A stretch of DNA of 64,000 bases from Orientallactaga sibirica (taxonomy: Eukaryota; Chordata; Mammalia; Rodentia; Dipodidae), in NCBI GenBank assembly GCA_036365145.1, contig JAEOAD010000029.1:23421001-23485000 (forward strand), written 5' to 3'. Made by a program: the position numbers and the translations under genes. The notes under the pieces are model-generated. The model was not told where the DNA came from. It saw only the letters and a program-made list of their open reading frames with translations, and did not search any database. Shown in pieces: positions 31,641 through 42,689 of this stretch (the first letter of the stretch is position 1; every line of letters starts with the position of its first letter).

Positions 31641-34145
31641 AGGTACAAAATCAAATTTAATACCAGTACTCATGATATGCACTATGAATATCCTCTAAAT
31701 GTATTATCTCTTTAGACTTTCACAAGCACTCCATCGAGATTTGCTATTAGTGATGCACTCTCACCTTCTCAAGGCCTCCTGTGTGCATTGGATATTGAAA
31801 CTCAAGAATACTCTTATTGTCCCTGCTCAGCCACTTTCAGTCATCCACATGGGATAAAGTAGCAAACAGATAAATTCATGATTTTTATTAGTGTCCATTT
31901 GGAGACATATAAACTTCTGTTCACCCAGTAAAATTTACATGAGTGATCACTTCACTGAATTAAATGTCATACAACTAATGTTGAGATGACTTGGATATAA
32001 CATTTTAGTTTACTGTGTGTTTTATAATGGTTTCAAGTCATTTCCTAGGGAGCCATTATAAAAGAAAATCAACCTGAAATGCTTGAGCCAGTAAGAGTTA
32101 TGTAAGTTTTGTTTCTTTTCTTTTTTTTTTTTTTTTTTTTTTTTTGAGTCTTTCTCTTCCCTATAGGACATAATGTTTCAATTCTGAGAAAATCACTACA
32201 AAGCATGGTATTAGGCTATTAACACTAGTGTACTAACACCAGTGTGACACTCCTGTCACCAGTTTACACATGTTTGTACAGCAGCAAGGGAAGGAGTGGC
32301 TCACTCCCATCTTCTGAACTTAAACACTGCACACAAGTGCATGGTTCTTTTCTTTAAAGCAGTCTTCATTTTCTGTCATATGCAGTAATGTTTCCAAACA
32401 ATTATGGAGGAAGCATAATGTAATTCTCAGGTGCAATTTATCCCTCAATGGGGGATCTTATAAATAAGAAGCACATCATTACTCTTATCCTGGTGCAAAT
32501 TTTCAAAAATGATATATGATTAAGTGCATTGATCTGCAAACCCCCTCTGGAAATGCACTCCTTGGAGTCCTCATTAGCTCTCCAGACTAGGGCACCGATT
32601 CAGCTGTTTCTTTTCCAGTAAGGCACTCCCCCAGGGTTCACATAAAATGTATATTTTTTCATTTCTAAATGATTTGTATATGATACCAACCAAAGTATAG
32701 TCTTTCTCAGAATTAGAGGTTAACAATGGACCTGTTTCTGAAGAGTAGAAGATGGTGTCTGCTCTTATAATTAGGGCAGTACAAATGGGTCCTGTGACTG
32801 GCTCACTTATATTTTATTCCCAGTGGAAAATTTTTCCTGTTTATCCTTACTCATTGATTTTTGTAGGTTATTTCTATTTCTTCCAACAATGAACATCTAT
32901 TAAATGATATTTTGTACTGCTAGATATAACACCAGAGATACTTTTATGTGGTGTTTTTCCATGCATTTGAACTCACACTTACTGGAATTCATACCCAAAT
33001 CAAAATCTACTATATTTAATTTCATATTTGATAATAATAGAAACATGACTTTTCCAACTTTGATAAACTACAAATTTCCTGCTCCTCAATATCAAATCAG
33101 AAATACTTTATATTTTAAGAAAGTGAAAAGAATCAACTCTGAAACACTTGACCTTGTACGTTTACTGTCTAAATTAGCCATATATCCAGGAAGTATACAA
33201 GTGTATAATGATCTAGAGTGGAGCTTCAAAACCTTTTCTCTATTTGAGGATCTAGCTACTCTAGGATGTTCCTGTGAAATTAGATTTTTGGAGCTGAGCA
33301 AGGAATTTAAGATATAATACGAAATCTTTCTTAACTGACAGTATAAATATTGTGATAGCTAATTTTGGTTGGATTAAAGAGCAAGTAAGAGCCACACTTC
33401 TGGAAAGATTTGTGAAAATATTTCCTAGAAAAATTAACTGAGAAAGGACGATCCTTTCCCAGAGTAGCTGGGACCTAGATATAATGACATCAGAGGGAAA
33501 AATTGCCTTTTTGCATGCCTGTTAACCTGCCTTCATCCCTTGATGGTGAATATCATCTACTCTATTGCTATCATCTTCACTGATATCAGAAACCAGCTGC
33601 TTTGGCCTTCCAGTATGAACTGAAGACCCTGACTCTCCAGGAATCCTGTAGACCTTCAATACCAGACTGTTACTGCTGGATCATCAGGCTTTTCTACTAA
33701 ACAGTGAGCGTTTTCATCACTTCCAGCCTGCAGACAGGCATTGTTGGACTCCCCCGTCCTTATAATGTAACCCAACCTAATCAATCCACTTTGAGTTTAT
33801 ATAAATTTTATCAGTCATGTTACTGCCGAGAATTATAATTCAAAGTTCCCGAATGCTGAGATCATTTTTCTGTTTTTGGAATGTGTAAAATGTAAAAGCC
33901 CAAAACATCAACAAAAGAAGTAATGTGTAAATTGACACGAAATATAACCATGAGATGTTTCATGGGAAGCCTGTCCTAGAAAATAATAGATGAACAATGG
34001 TTTAAACATCGTATATATGTATTGTACATATAGCTTTACCTTTACATTCACAGATATATTCATACAATTTTTAATATACAATCTGACTCTTGCATGATGT
34101 TTAGCATCATATGTGACATATTATATCTGATAAACTTGTTTTCAT
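31641..34145. other. Unassigned AT-rich DNA with one 137-codon ORF
   Basis: A T run lies at about 32122-32145. The open frame 32904-33317 (+) encodes a protein with no motif I recognise. Its composition (Phe, Ile, Lys, Asn, Ser) matches AT-rich chance translation, and no start context, splice sites or neighbouring exon support it. Confidence 0.5.
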
Positions 34146-34150
34146 TATGT

Positions 34151-34494
34151 TGTGGTTTGATTCAGGTATCCCCATAAACTTAGGTGTTCTGAATGCTAGA
34201 TTCCCAGCTGAAAGGCAATTTGGGAATTAAAGCTTCCTGGAGGCAGTGTATTGTTGGCACAAGACTTATGAGTGTTATAGCCAGATTCCTCTTGCCAATG
34301 TTTGCCACACTCTCCTACTGCTGTTGTCCATATGATGTTGGCCAGGAGGTGATGTCCACCCTCTGCTCATGCCATCATATTCCCCTGCCATCATGGAGCT
34401 TCCCCTCGAGTATGTAAGCCAAAATAAAACGTTTTTCCCACAAGCTGCTCTTGGTCAGGTGTTTTCTCCCAGCAATGCAAATCTGATTGCAATA
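34151..34494 (+). mobile_element. MaLR solo LTR
   Basis: Starts 'tgtggtttgattcaggtatc' with 'cccataaacttaggtg'; polyadenylation signal in 'gtaagccaaaataaaacg' near 34425. It is very similar to the LTR at 35269-35614. The end is placed approximately. Confidence 0.82.
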
Positions 34495-34513
34495 TATTAT
34501 AATTCTACAGATG

Positions 34514-34585
34514 AACAATTATATTATTATTATATAATATTAATATTAATAATTAATATTATTATAATTATATTATAATTAGATC
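34514..34585. repeat. AT-only low-complexity tract
   Basis: ATT/TAA repeats with many short self-complementary stretches, between two LTRs. Confidence 0.9.
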
Positions 34586-34591
34586 AATTGG

Positions 34592-35181
34592 TGTTATAGT
34601 TACTTTGTTGTTGGGACAAACACTTGACTAAAAACAGCTTGTGGGAGGAAAGAGTTTATTCCAGGCTTACAGATTCCAGGGGAAGCTTTATCATGGTAGG
34701 GGAAGCTGACTAACTTCAGCAATACATCCACAGTAGAGAGACAACAGTCAGCACCAGCAAGCAGGAGCTGACTCTGAACAAACGTTTAGGACTGTGCTCA
34801 AGATTCCCTCAGTGACAGACCTGCTCCAGCAGGGCTCCATCTGCTGAAGATTAAGTATGAAACTTACTTAACCTTAATCAAAAGTGTCTCAGGTTGGAGT
34901 GGAGAGATGGCTTAGTAGTTAAGGTGCTTGCCTGCAAACCCTAAGGACATAGGTCCAATTCCTCAGTACCCACATAAGTCAGAGGCAAAAGGTGGTGCCT
35001 GTGTCTGGAGTTATTTAATTTTTTTTTTTGGTGTTGTTTTTGAAGTGGCTAGAGATCCTGTCACACCAATCCTCTGTATCTGCCTCTTTCTCTCTATCTC
35101 TATCATAAACAAACAAACAAACAAACAAATAAATAAATAAATAACCTGAGGCTATGGGGACATTGCATTCAAACTATCATA
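34592..35181 (-). mobile_element. MaLR LTR split by a DIP
   Basis: Reads 'tgttatagttactttgttgt' at the left, parallel to 16126, and 'catactccatccc' after the right end. On the minus strand it starts TATGATAGTTTGAATGCAAT with 'gtccccatag'. The DIP at 34894-35144 splits it. Confidence 0.75.
34894..35144 (+). mobile_element. DIP-like SINE
   Basis: 'gtggagagatggcttagtag', 'tgcctgcaaaccctaagg', then a CT tract and an (AAAC)n(AAAT)n tail. An extra T-rich insert (35018-35042) sits in the middle. Confidence 0.92.
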
Positions 35182-35268
35182 CTCCATCCCTATTGGTATT
35201 GGGATTGATAAAAATTATTAGGACTTATAAAGTTGGTACTAATGCATTGAATTTTACATTATATATGG

Positions 35269-35614
35269 TGTGGTGGTTTGATTCTGGTGTCCCCCATAAA
35301 CTTAGGTGTTCTGGGTGCTAGGTTTCCAGCAGATGGAAATCTGGGAAATAATGCCTCTTAGAGGAAGTGTATTGTTGGGAGCAGGCTTATGGGCATTATA
35401 GCCAGTTTCCCTTTGCCAGTGTTCTACACACTTTCCTGTTGCTGTTGTCCACCTTATGTTGGCCAGGGGGTCATGTCCACCATCCACTCATGCGGTTATT
35501 TTCCCCTGCCATCATGGAGCTTCCTTTTGAGTCAATAAGTCAAAATAAACCTTTTCCCCACAAGCTGCTCTTGATCAGGTGATTTCTGCCAGCAATGTGA
35601 ACCTGAATGCAACA
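35269..35614 (+). mobile_element. MaLR solo LTR
   Basis: TG...CA borders (tgtggtggtttgattctg ... gaatgcaaca). The flanks tatgg (35264-35268) and gatgg (35615-35619) look like an eroded 5-bp target duplication. AATAAA is in 'agtcaaaataaacctt'. Confidence 0.88.
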
Positions 35615-35648
35615 GATGGTTGTGAGTTTATGGGAACCAGGGGTAGAA

Positions 35649-35973
35649 TGTGGTGTTTTGAATAAGGTGTCCCCCATATACTCATATGTTTTGAATAATT
35701 AGTTCCCAGATGATGACAATTTGGGAGGTGGAGCATTGCTGGAGGAGGTGTGTCACTGAGATTTATTAACCCGTAGTTTGCCCGTGTCAGTGTTAGTTGC
35801 CACTATTTGCCTCTTGCTGTGGTAGAGGTGATGACCAGCCTTTACCCATGCCATCCTTTTCCTGTCACCAAGGAAATTCCCCTCTAGAATGTAAGCCAAA
35901 ACTAAATCCTTTTCTTCCATTAGCTGCTTTTGGTTGAGTGTTTTGTGCCAGCAATGAGAAGGTAACTGCAACA
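35649..35973 (+). mobile_element. MaLR solo LTR
   Basis: Starts 'tgtggtgttttgaataaggt', has 'cccccatatactcatatg', ends 'ggtaactgcaaca'. It resembles the LTR at 25838 more than its neighbour. Confidence 0.82.
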
Positions 35974-36165
35974 GTTGGTAAAGTCCTTAACTTGCAAATT
36001 GAGGCCATGAATTTGATCCCCAGTACAACATAAACAGGGTATTTTATCACATGCCTAGAGCACTCAGAAGATAGAAGCAGGGGAATCACAAGTTCAAAAC
36101 CATCATTAGCTACATAGAGAGTTTGAGGCCAGCCTAGCCTACATGAGATCCTATCCAAAAATAGA
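35974..36165 (+). mobile_element. ID-B1 composite SINE (B4-like)
   Basis: 'gttggtaaagtccttaactt' with 'tttgatccccagtac' is a decayed tRNA/ID-like part; 'agcactcagaagatagaagc' and 'tttgaggccagcctagcc' are B1. Confidence 0.7.
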
Positions 36166-36774
36166 TATGTAATTACTGTTATATCAGTAATAAAAATATA
36201 ACATATTTGGTAGTAAAATATGACATATATTAGAAAATAAATATATAATATTGCTATTAATATTGTGTATTAATAATATATTGCTTCCTAATAATGAAGT
36301 CAGCTCTGCCAGGAGTAGCTTTTCATATCCTTCTATATGGAAGTAATCGTGATACTGCACTGCAGTTGACTCCTACCCGTTTCCAACACCTCTTCAAATG
36401 ACACTGCACCTGGATTGTGAAAAGTGTGGTCTAGGTGTTTTAGGGACCTCTTCAAAGAAATACTGATTAAAAACTTTGCCATTGTCTTTTCAGTCTGTAT
36501 ATATTTTGTGTTCTACATTTTACTATTTTAAGACTTTTAAGATGTCAGTAGAGCACTCTGTTCTTGCACTATATTGTATTTCTATGATATTTAATCATGC
36601 TTGTATTAATTATATAGTGGAAAAAATCCTCCCTTTTATAATGTCACTATGCCATTTTAGTTTTAGAATTTAAATCCTTTGAAAATAGCTTTTTTCATTC
36701 CTCATAGTGTATTTTTTCTAAGTATTTGAATCAGGGTTAGAGCTAAGGGAACTGGTCCAAACTGTGACATAGGT
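36166..36774. other. Unassigned AT-rich DNA
   Basis: ATA-rich low complexity at 36181-36290, otherwise nothing recognised. Confidence 0.4.
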
Positions 36775-37640
36775 ACAAGAGATAAAAAGATTTATTATCC
36801 TTATAAAATGAAACTTATATTAGGTAAACAAGGCTAGCTTAACAACTGGAAATCAATGAATGTAATCCATCACATCAATAAGCTAACAAATGACAAGATC
36901 ACATCAGTAAGACCAGAAAAGCATTTGACAAAATCCAATAGCCATTCACCACAAAAGCTCTCAGGTCTTGGAATGAAGGCATAGCTTCCTCAACTTGACA
37001 AAGAATAGCATACCTTAGGATTAGAACTCAAAACTTAACCTCTGAGATCAAGAATGAGGAGAATATGTTCCTTCTTTACAACTTTTCAAAATTAGACAAA
37101 AAAGAAAATGAATGATAGTTTGGGAAGGAACTACATCTACATTCCCAGGTGATTGGCTCTATAGCAATTCTCAATGGATTGCCAAAATGAAACAAAACAA
37201 CACAAAACCTGGAACTTGTAAGTGATTATAGTAGGAATTTAAAGTATAAGTACATATACAAAGTAAATTGCATTATCATATACTAGTCATGGTTACATTT
37301 ATAAGAATTGTGTTCATGGCTGTAATATTTGGAAATAAGCCAGATGTGTAGCTGTTAGCAAATAAGTCAGTAAACTTTTGAATAAAATAGGGTAGATTAG
37401 TATTTCACACTAAAATGAAATTATTAGTAAAGTCATGTAAGGTCATAGGAGAAACCTAAATAAATGTTACTAAGTGAAATAATCAATCTGAAAAAAAAAA
37501 AAAACCCTATATACTGTATGATCCCAATTATGTGACATTTTAGAATAGATAAAACTTTAAACCTAATAAAACAATGAGGAGAGTCTAGTGATTTATAGGT
37601 GGTATGATGAATCTTTATAGAATATTCAAGGTGTTAAGAT
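36775..37640 (+). pseudogene. Ancient L1M fragment: ORF2 RT remnant and 3' UTR
   Basis: Translation near 36850-36960 with stops ignored gives an 'NVIHHINK'-like and an 'EKHLTKSN'-like stretch. These match the ORF2 RT region around NxIHHINR and EKAFDKIQ. Around 37490-37570 the sequence 'actgtatgatcccaattatg' with 'tgacattttagaatagataa' is the 3' UTR of old L1M families. The divergence is far greater than in the L1s at 42-58 kb. Confidence 0.75.
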
Positions 37641-38040
37641 ATTATGTTTGATTCAATAATAGTGTCACCAACATCCCATGGTGGACTCTCTCTACCTTTG
37701 GGAACACCATTATATAACCCAGTGGCCAACTCCACATTTGTTGCAAATACAATTATTCTTGATTTTCTGCATTTGTCATACTTCCCAAATGAGTACGAGG
37801 TGGGTGAGGCTCCCAAATATTTGTTAATCCAGTGGGGACTAAAGCTGTTTTAAGAAAAAGGAAATTTCTTCATCATTCTTCATTCATACCTCCTTATTTC
37901 AAGAGAGAATGAGCACTCCTTTTACAGTCCCATTGCAGAGCAGCTGGTCCAATCTCAATGGTGGTAATCTCTCAAACAATTTAAGCTGAAATGAGCTGAA
38001 GTCTCTGGTCTGAAACTTTCATTTCTTAAAGGTTCATTTT
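37641..38040. other. Unassigned DNA
   Basis: Nothing recognised. Confidence 0.4.
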
Positions 38041-38055
38041 GACATACAGCTTTTT

Positions 38056-38129
38056 AAAAAAGTTTATTTATTTATTTATTTGAGAGAGAGAAAGATAGAG
38101 AGAGAGAGAGAGGCAGATATATATATATC

Positions 38130-38226
<97 letters not shown>

Positions 38227-38375
38227 GGTGCACCAGGACATCCAGCCACTGCAAATAAACTCCAGATGCATGTGTCCCCTTATGCATCTGGCTTTCGTGA
38301 GTCCTGCAAAATCAAATGGGGTCCTTTGGCTTTGCAGACAAATGTGTTAACTGCAAAGCCATCTCTCCAGCCCTT
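38056..38375 (-). mobile_element. DIP-like SINE with giant compound microsatellite
   Basis: The tail (TTTA)n is followed by GA, TA (about 38115-38184) and again GA (about 38185-38222) runs in place of the usual pyrimidine tract. Then comes 'ataaactccagatgcatgtg', ending 'aagccatctctccagccc'. Target duplication gacatacagcttttt / gacttacagtttt at 38041-38055 and 38376-38388. Confidence 0.95.
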
Positions 38376-39089
38376 GACTTACAGTTTTGATGAGCAGTTT
38401 CATCATGGCATGGAAAGGATGACAGAGCAGAGGTTAGATATCAGATTTTGCTGCAGTAGCTGACAGAAAGCAGCAAGGGTAAGCTTAGCTCTGGCCAGAG
38501 AGAACTGATTTAAAACAGCACTAAGCATTCCCTCACCAACACATTTTATCCAGCAAGGTTCCACCTCCCAAATTGCTAGCAGCTGGGGCTCAGTCATTCA
38601 AAACAGCTGTGTATATTGCAGATAACTGGCTCAAACGAAAAGTACATACATGCCAAATTGCTACTTACAGTGTCCTCATGGTAAAAAGTAAGACAGAAAG
38701 AAGAAGTTGTTTAGTGCACTTGCATCATGCTTTTACTTTAAATACCCCTGCAGGGAGAGCTTCTTAATAATTGTTATTAAAATGTGTATCATTATACTGT
38801 GTATTTAGAAAACTGTTACAAGAGACTATTATTTTTTTTAAATCACAAAAATATTTTTAATATCTCTTACTCATTGACCAGATGTATAAGAACTCACAAT
38901 TTTAGAATATTGCAAAGATATTTCTTAAGGGATTATGCATTGAAAAGAAAACAGATGTCAGGACGAGGTAAGAATTGTATCCCATGAGCTCTGTTCTTTG
39001 AAATAAAGAACATGGAGAAGAATTCAAAATGTTATCATGGGAAAAAGGCATCATAAAATAGACAGAAGAGTCTGATCTGTGTTTTCTTT
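38376..39089. other. Unassigned DNA
   Basis: Nothing recognised. Confidence 0.4.
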
Positions 39090-39250
39090 TTCTTTTCTTT
39101 TTCATTTTGGTTTTACAAGTTAGAGTCTCACTCTAGCCCACACTGATCTGGAATTAACTATGCACTCTCAGGAGGGCCGTGAACTCACAATGTTCCTCCT
39201 ACCTCTACCTCTCAATGCTGGGATTAAAGGTGTGTGCCACCAAGCCTGAC
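39090..39250 (-). mobile_element. B1 SINE
   Basis: 'gttagagtctcactctagcc', 'ctcctacctctacctctcaa', 'aggtgtgtgccaccaagcc'. 'ctgttttt'-like sequence occurs at both borders. Confidence 0.92.
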
Positions 39251-39377
39251 CTGTTTTTGTTTGTTTGTTTTTTTTATAAATATGGTTACATTGGATAGCT
39301 AACACATGGAAAAGTACACTCTTAAACATCTGCTACAGTTATTTCAAATCTGCAGCATGAGTTGACTGTGTTTTATA

Positions 39378-39462
39378 TTCATGTTTATATTTTTATATTT
39401 ATATTCATTGTATTGTTTATATTTATATTCATTGTATTGTTTATATTTAAATTCATTGTATT
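39378..39462. repeat. Minisatellite, about 24-bp unit x3
   Basis: Three copies of a unit like 'tcattgtattgtttatattt' followed by 'atat'; the last copy has T-to-A changes. Confidence 0.85.
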
Positions 39463-39881
39463 CAGTAACTATTCTGAAGATCACAGTGTCTCTTTATTGC
39501 CTCCTAAGCTCAAGGCATCCTGGCTTCATAGTTCCTAAGCCTATTCCTGTTCCATGTCACTGATCATGAAGATTTTATATCCTTTCAGGTTAATGAATCC
39601 CCTTTCTTTGAATCTTCTCTTACTTTTGCTTACAGGATAGGTTTGCTACCTCTTCTCTGTGCCTCATAATTGCGTTCATATTCTGTATGTCATTAATCAT
39701 GATATGTAATGATTGCGTTCTGGGTGGATGAGTAATGGTTGCTCCTGAATGTTGGACATCATTTACTGGAACAATAAAATAATTTGGGCCACTATGTACA
39801 TCAATATTTTACACACAGCACATATTCATTGAATACAGATCTTTTTGTTCTTTTCAGTGGCTTGCCCATCAAGCACTCTTA
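39463..39881. other. Unassigned DNA
   Basis: Nothing recognised. Confidence 0.4.
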
Positions 39882-39889
39882 CTAAACTT

Positions 39890-40136
39890 GCTTAATTATT
39901 TATTTTTAAAATTTATTTGCAAGAAGAGAGTAGAGAGAGAGAGATTGATTGATTGGTTGGTTGGTTGGTGGGAGACAATATATGAGAATGGGCATGCTAG
40001 GCACTAGTGCACTATAAATGAATTCCAGGCACATGCCACTTTGTACATCTGGCTTTATGTGGGTAGAGGAGAATCAAACTCAGGCTGCCAGACTTTGAAA
40101 GCAAGTCACTTTAACTACTAAGCCATCTCCCTAGCC
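39890..40136 (-). mobile_element. DIP-like SINE
   Basis: GA tract followed by (GATT)n and (GGTT)n at about 39942-39970, then 'aatgaattccaggcacatgc' and 'taagccatctccctagccc'. Target duplication ctaaactt at 39882-39889 and 40137-40144. Confidence 0.92.
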
Positions 40137-40144
40137 CTAAACTT

Positions 40145-41411
40145 CATTTTTGATGGACATGACAACAGGTATCCTAAGAAGAAGTTTAAGGGAAGAAAAT
40201 GCTGCATAATTACTCTATATTTGAATTTTCACTGTCAATTCATTTTATAAGGAAAGACCAAGTAGCTTGATTTGCTTCCTGACTTATCAAATGTTCTTGA
40301 AGTATTACAAAAATAAATATTTCCAACTTCTTTTTAAAAGAACAGAGATATTCCCTTAGATAATGTCAAGATTTGTTCTATCACTTTAAGTGGTGTCTCA
40401 TCAAAGCATTGCCAAGTATTATCAAGGCAAAGAAACTAATATTTATTTCTAAAAGAAGGGAAGAAAATCACTGTGGAGACTCTTAAGTCATAGAAGAAAT
40501 TTCAAGAACCACAGATCTATTATTGATCATGCAGGGAATGTCCAATTTCCTTTGTTCAGGGTTGAATATGGTCCTTGTTAATATATCATTATGATAGGTG
40601 TCAGAGGTTGGGGAAAAGAAAAATGAATCCATTCATGAAAAGAAGGACAACTTTCTGCAAAAGAAAGTAAGTGAAGTTTGCTGAGGAAGCTTTTCCTGAA
40701 AAGAAGATATGACAGACATCAGAATAAAAGTTTGATACATGGGAAGTGTAGGCCATCATGAAAACAGTGGTGTCAGTCATTTCTCTTGCTCCACATTACC
40801 CAGCCTATCACTGACTCTGGGAAGCTCAGTACATAGCCTTCCCTGGTACTACCTATTTTATATCTAACCTTGTCCTGTTTGCCTCTATCAGGTAAGCAAG
40901 AAAAGTGAAAATGGGCAGAGTTATTACAGGGAAATTGAAACCAGATACCACCAGGATAGGGTTAGGAATCATTGGGTGTACATGAGAACATGTCACAATT
41001 TTGCTTCCCACAGTGAAAACAGTGGGAAGATGTTATCAAAGCAAGAAGCTGTGGTTCTAAGATAAATGAAGTTTTAATAGGTTAGGTTTGCTGAAAAAAT
41101 TCATATGTATGAAATGATGGTACTAGGAATCTGAGAAATCATAATGGAATACTCCAAGAGCACTGACACTGGAGAAATCTGACACAATTAAGTTCATAAA
41201 GTGGAAAACATTTATTAAATAAACCTACATTATTTATGTATTTTATTTGGTTAGTTATACATAGAAAACCAATAATGAAAGTGAAAACTCTTATCTTCCT
41301 GGACTTTATAGATATATGAAATTATAATCTGGTGTGATTATAATCATAGTTGGTTAATCACTAACATTGGAACAGATACTTCCTCTTTTGATTTATGTTT
41401 ACAGTTAGCTT
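40145..41411. other. Unassigned AT-rich DNA
   Basis: No gene or repeat recognised in about 1.3 kb. Confidence 0.45.
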
Positions 41412-41427
41412 AAGAAGTAAAGTTCAG

Positions 41428-41677
41428 GGTCACAGAGATGGCTTAGCAGTTGAGGCACTTGCCTACAAAGCCAAAAGACCTATGTTCAATTCCCCAGGAC
41501 CCATGTAAGCCAGATGCACAAGGTGGCACATGCATCTGGAGTTCATTTGCAGTGGCTGGAAGCCCTGGCATGCCCTTTCTTTCTTTGTTTCTTTCTTTCT
41601 CTCTTTCTCTCTCTCTTTCTCATCATCCTCTTTCCCTCTCTCAAATAAATAAATGAATAATTTAAAAATACATAAAA
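41428..41677 (+). mobile_element. DIP-like SINE
   Basis: 'cacagagatggcttagcagt', box B-like 'tgttcaattcc', 'cagatgcacaaggtggcaca', a CTTT-rich tract. Perfect 16-bp target duplication aagaagtaaagttcag at 41412-41427 and 41678-41693. Confidence 0.96.
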
Positions 41678-41729
41678 AAGAAGTAAAGTTCAGTTTTTAC
41701 TCTTATCCCACCAAATGAGGCTACTGGAT

Positions 41730-41873
41730 CTTTGCAAGGTGTAACACACTTGCAATTCCAGCACTTAGGAGGCAGAGGCAGAAAGCCAATCACAAGCTAA
41801 GGCTCCTGTTCTATGTAGTGAGTTACATTTCAGCCAGGGCTACATAGTGAGACCATGTTTCAAAAAAAAAAAA
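41730..41873 (+). mobile_element. Diverged B1 SINE
   Basis: 'cacttgcaattccagcactt', 'aggaggcagaggcagaaagc', 'gccagggctacatagtgaga', then an A tail. Confidence 0.85.
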
Positions 41874-42054
41874 ATGAAAAAAACAGCATAAACAATAAAA
41901 AATGAGGACACTTGACTTTAGGAACAAAATAATTAAATTACCAGTAGCTATTCTTATAAGTGATATATCTTTTAAAAAGTAATATTTTTTAAAATTAAAA
42001 AATATACAAATGGTCATACATGCAAGTAATACATAAAAAAAAAAAAAAAATTAA

Positions 42055-42237
42055 AGCCTGGAGAGATGGCTTAGAAGTTTAAGTACTTGCCTGTGTAGCC
42101 TAAGGACTCATGTTCAGCCCCCCAGTTCCCACGTAAGGCAGATGCACAGAGTGAGGTTATTGTTCAAGGTGAATGCATGTGCACCGGGGGCACATGTATC
42201 TGGAGTTGCATTGCAGTGGCTGAGACCCTAGTGCACC

Positions 42238-42271
<34 letters not shown>

Positions 42272-42290
42272 CTCTCCCATTAAAAAAAAA
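42055..42290 (+). mobile_element. DIP-like SINE
   Basis: 'gcctggagagatggcttaga', 'tgcctgtgtagcctaagg', a pure CT run at about 42240-42270 and an A tail. About 26 extra bases around 42150-42175 disturb the centre. Confidence 0.92.
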
Positions 42291-42689
42291 GTCCAATCTG
42301 TTGGTCTTCTCTTTTTTTTTTTTAAACTAAACACATACAGTATTAGTACAAAGTTTTACAATTACAGATGAAAATTCCTGTATTAAATAATGGAATACCA
42401 GAACACATTGAGGACAAAAGAGGAAAAAAAAAAAAAAACTAAAATACAAACTAAGTTATTTGACAAATTTACCGAGCTATGCAAACATAAGATTTCTTAG
42501 TTCATATTTTTCTTAAATATAGCAGACCATGTATTCACTACTAATTTCTCTTTTTGTGATGTCTGAAGTATTTCGGGGGATAGGGATATTCTTATCACCC
42601 AATATTGCTTGGTTACATTTTTCCAAAACTGTATATTTATTTTAAATTCAATGCTAATTTAATTTATTATAATAATTATAAAATGAAAT
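42291..42689. other. Unassigned AT-rich DNA
   Basis: Nothing recognised left of the L1 breakpoint. Confidence 0.4.

Noticed and set aside
34592..34900. Perfect target duplication 'attgg' around the minus-strand MaLR
   Set aside because: A second 'attgg' exists near 35191 but not at the LTR border, so it is not a true duplication.
38080..38463. 127-codon ORF with Arg-Glu and Tyr-Ile repeats
   Set aside because: Translation of the GA/TA microsatellite and a DIP SINE.
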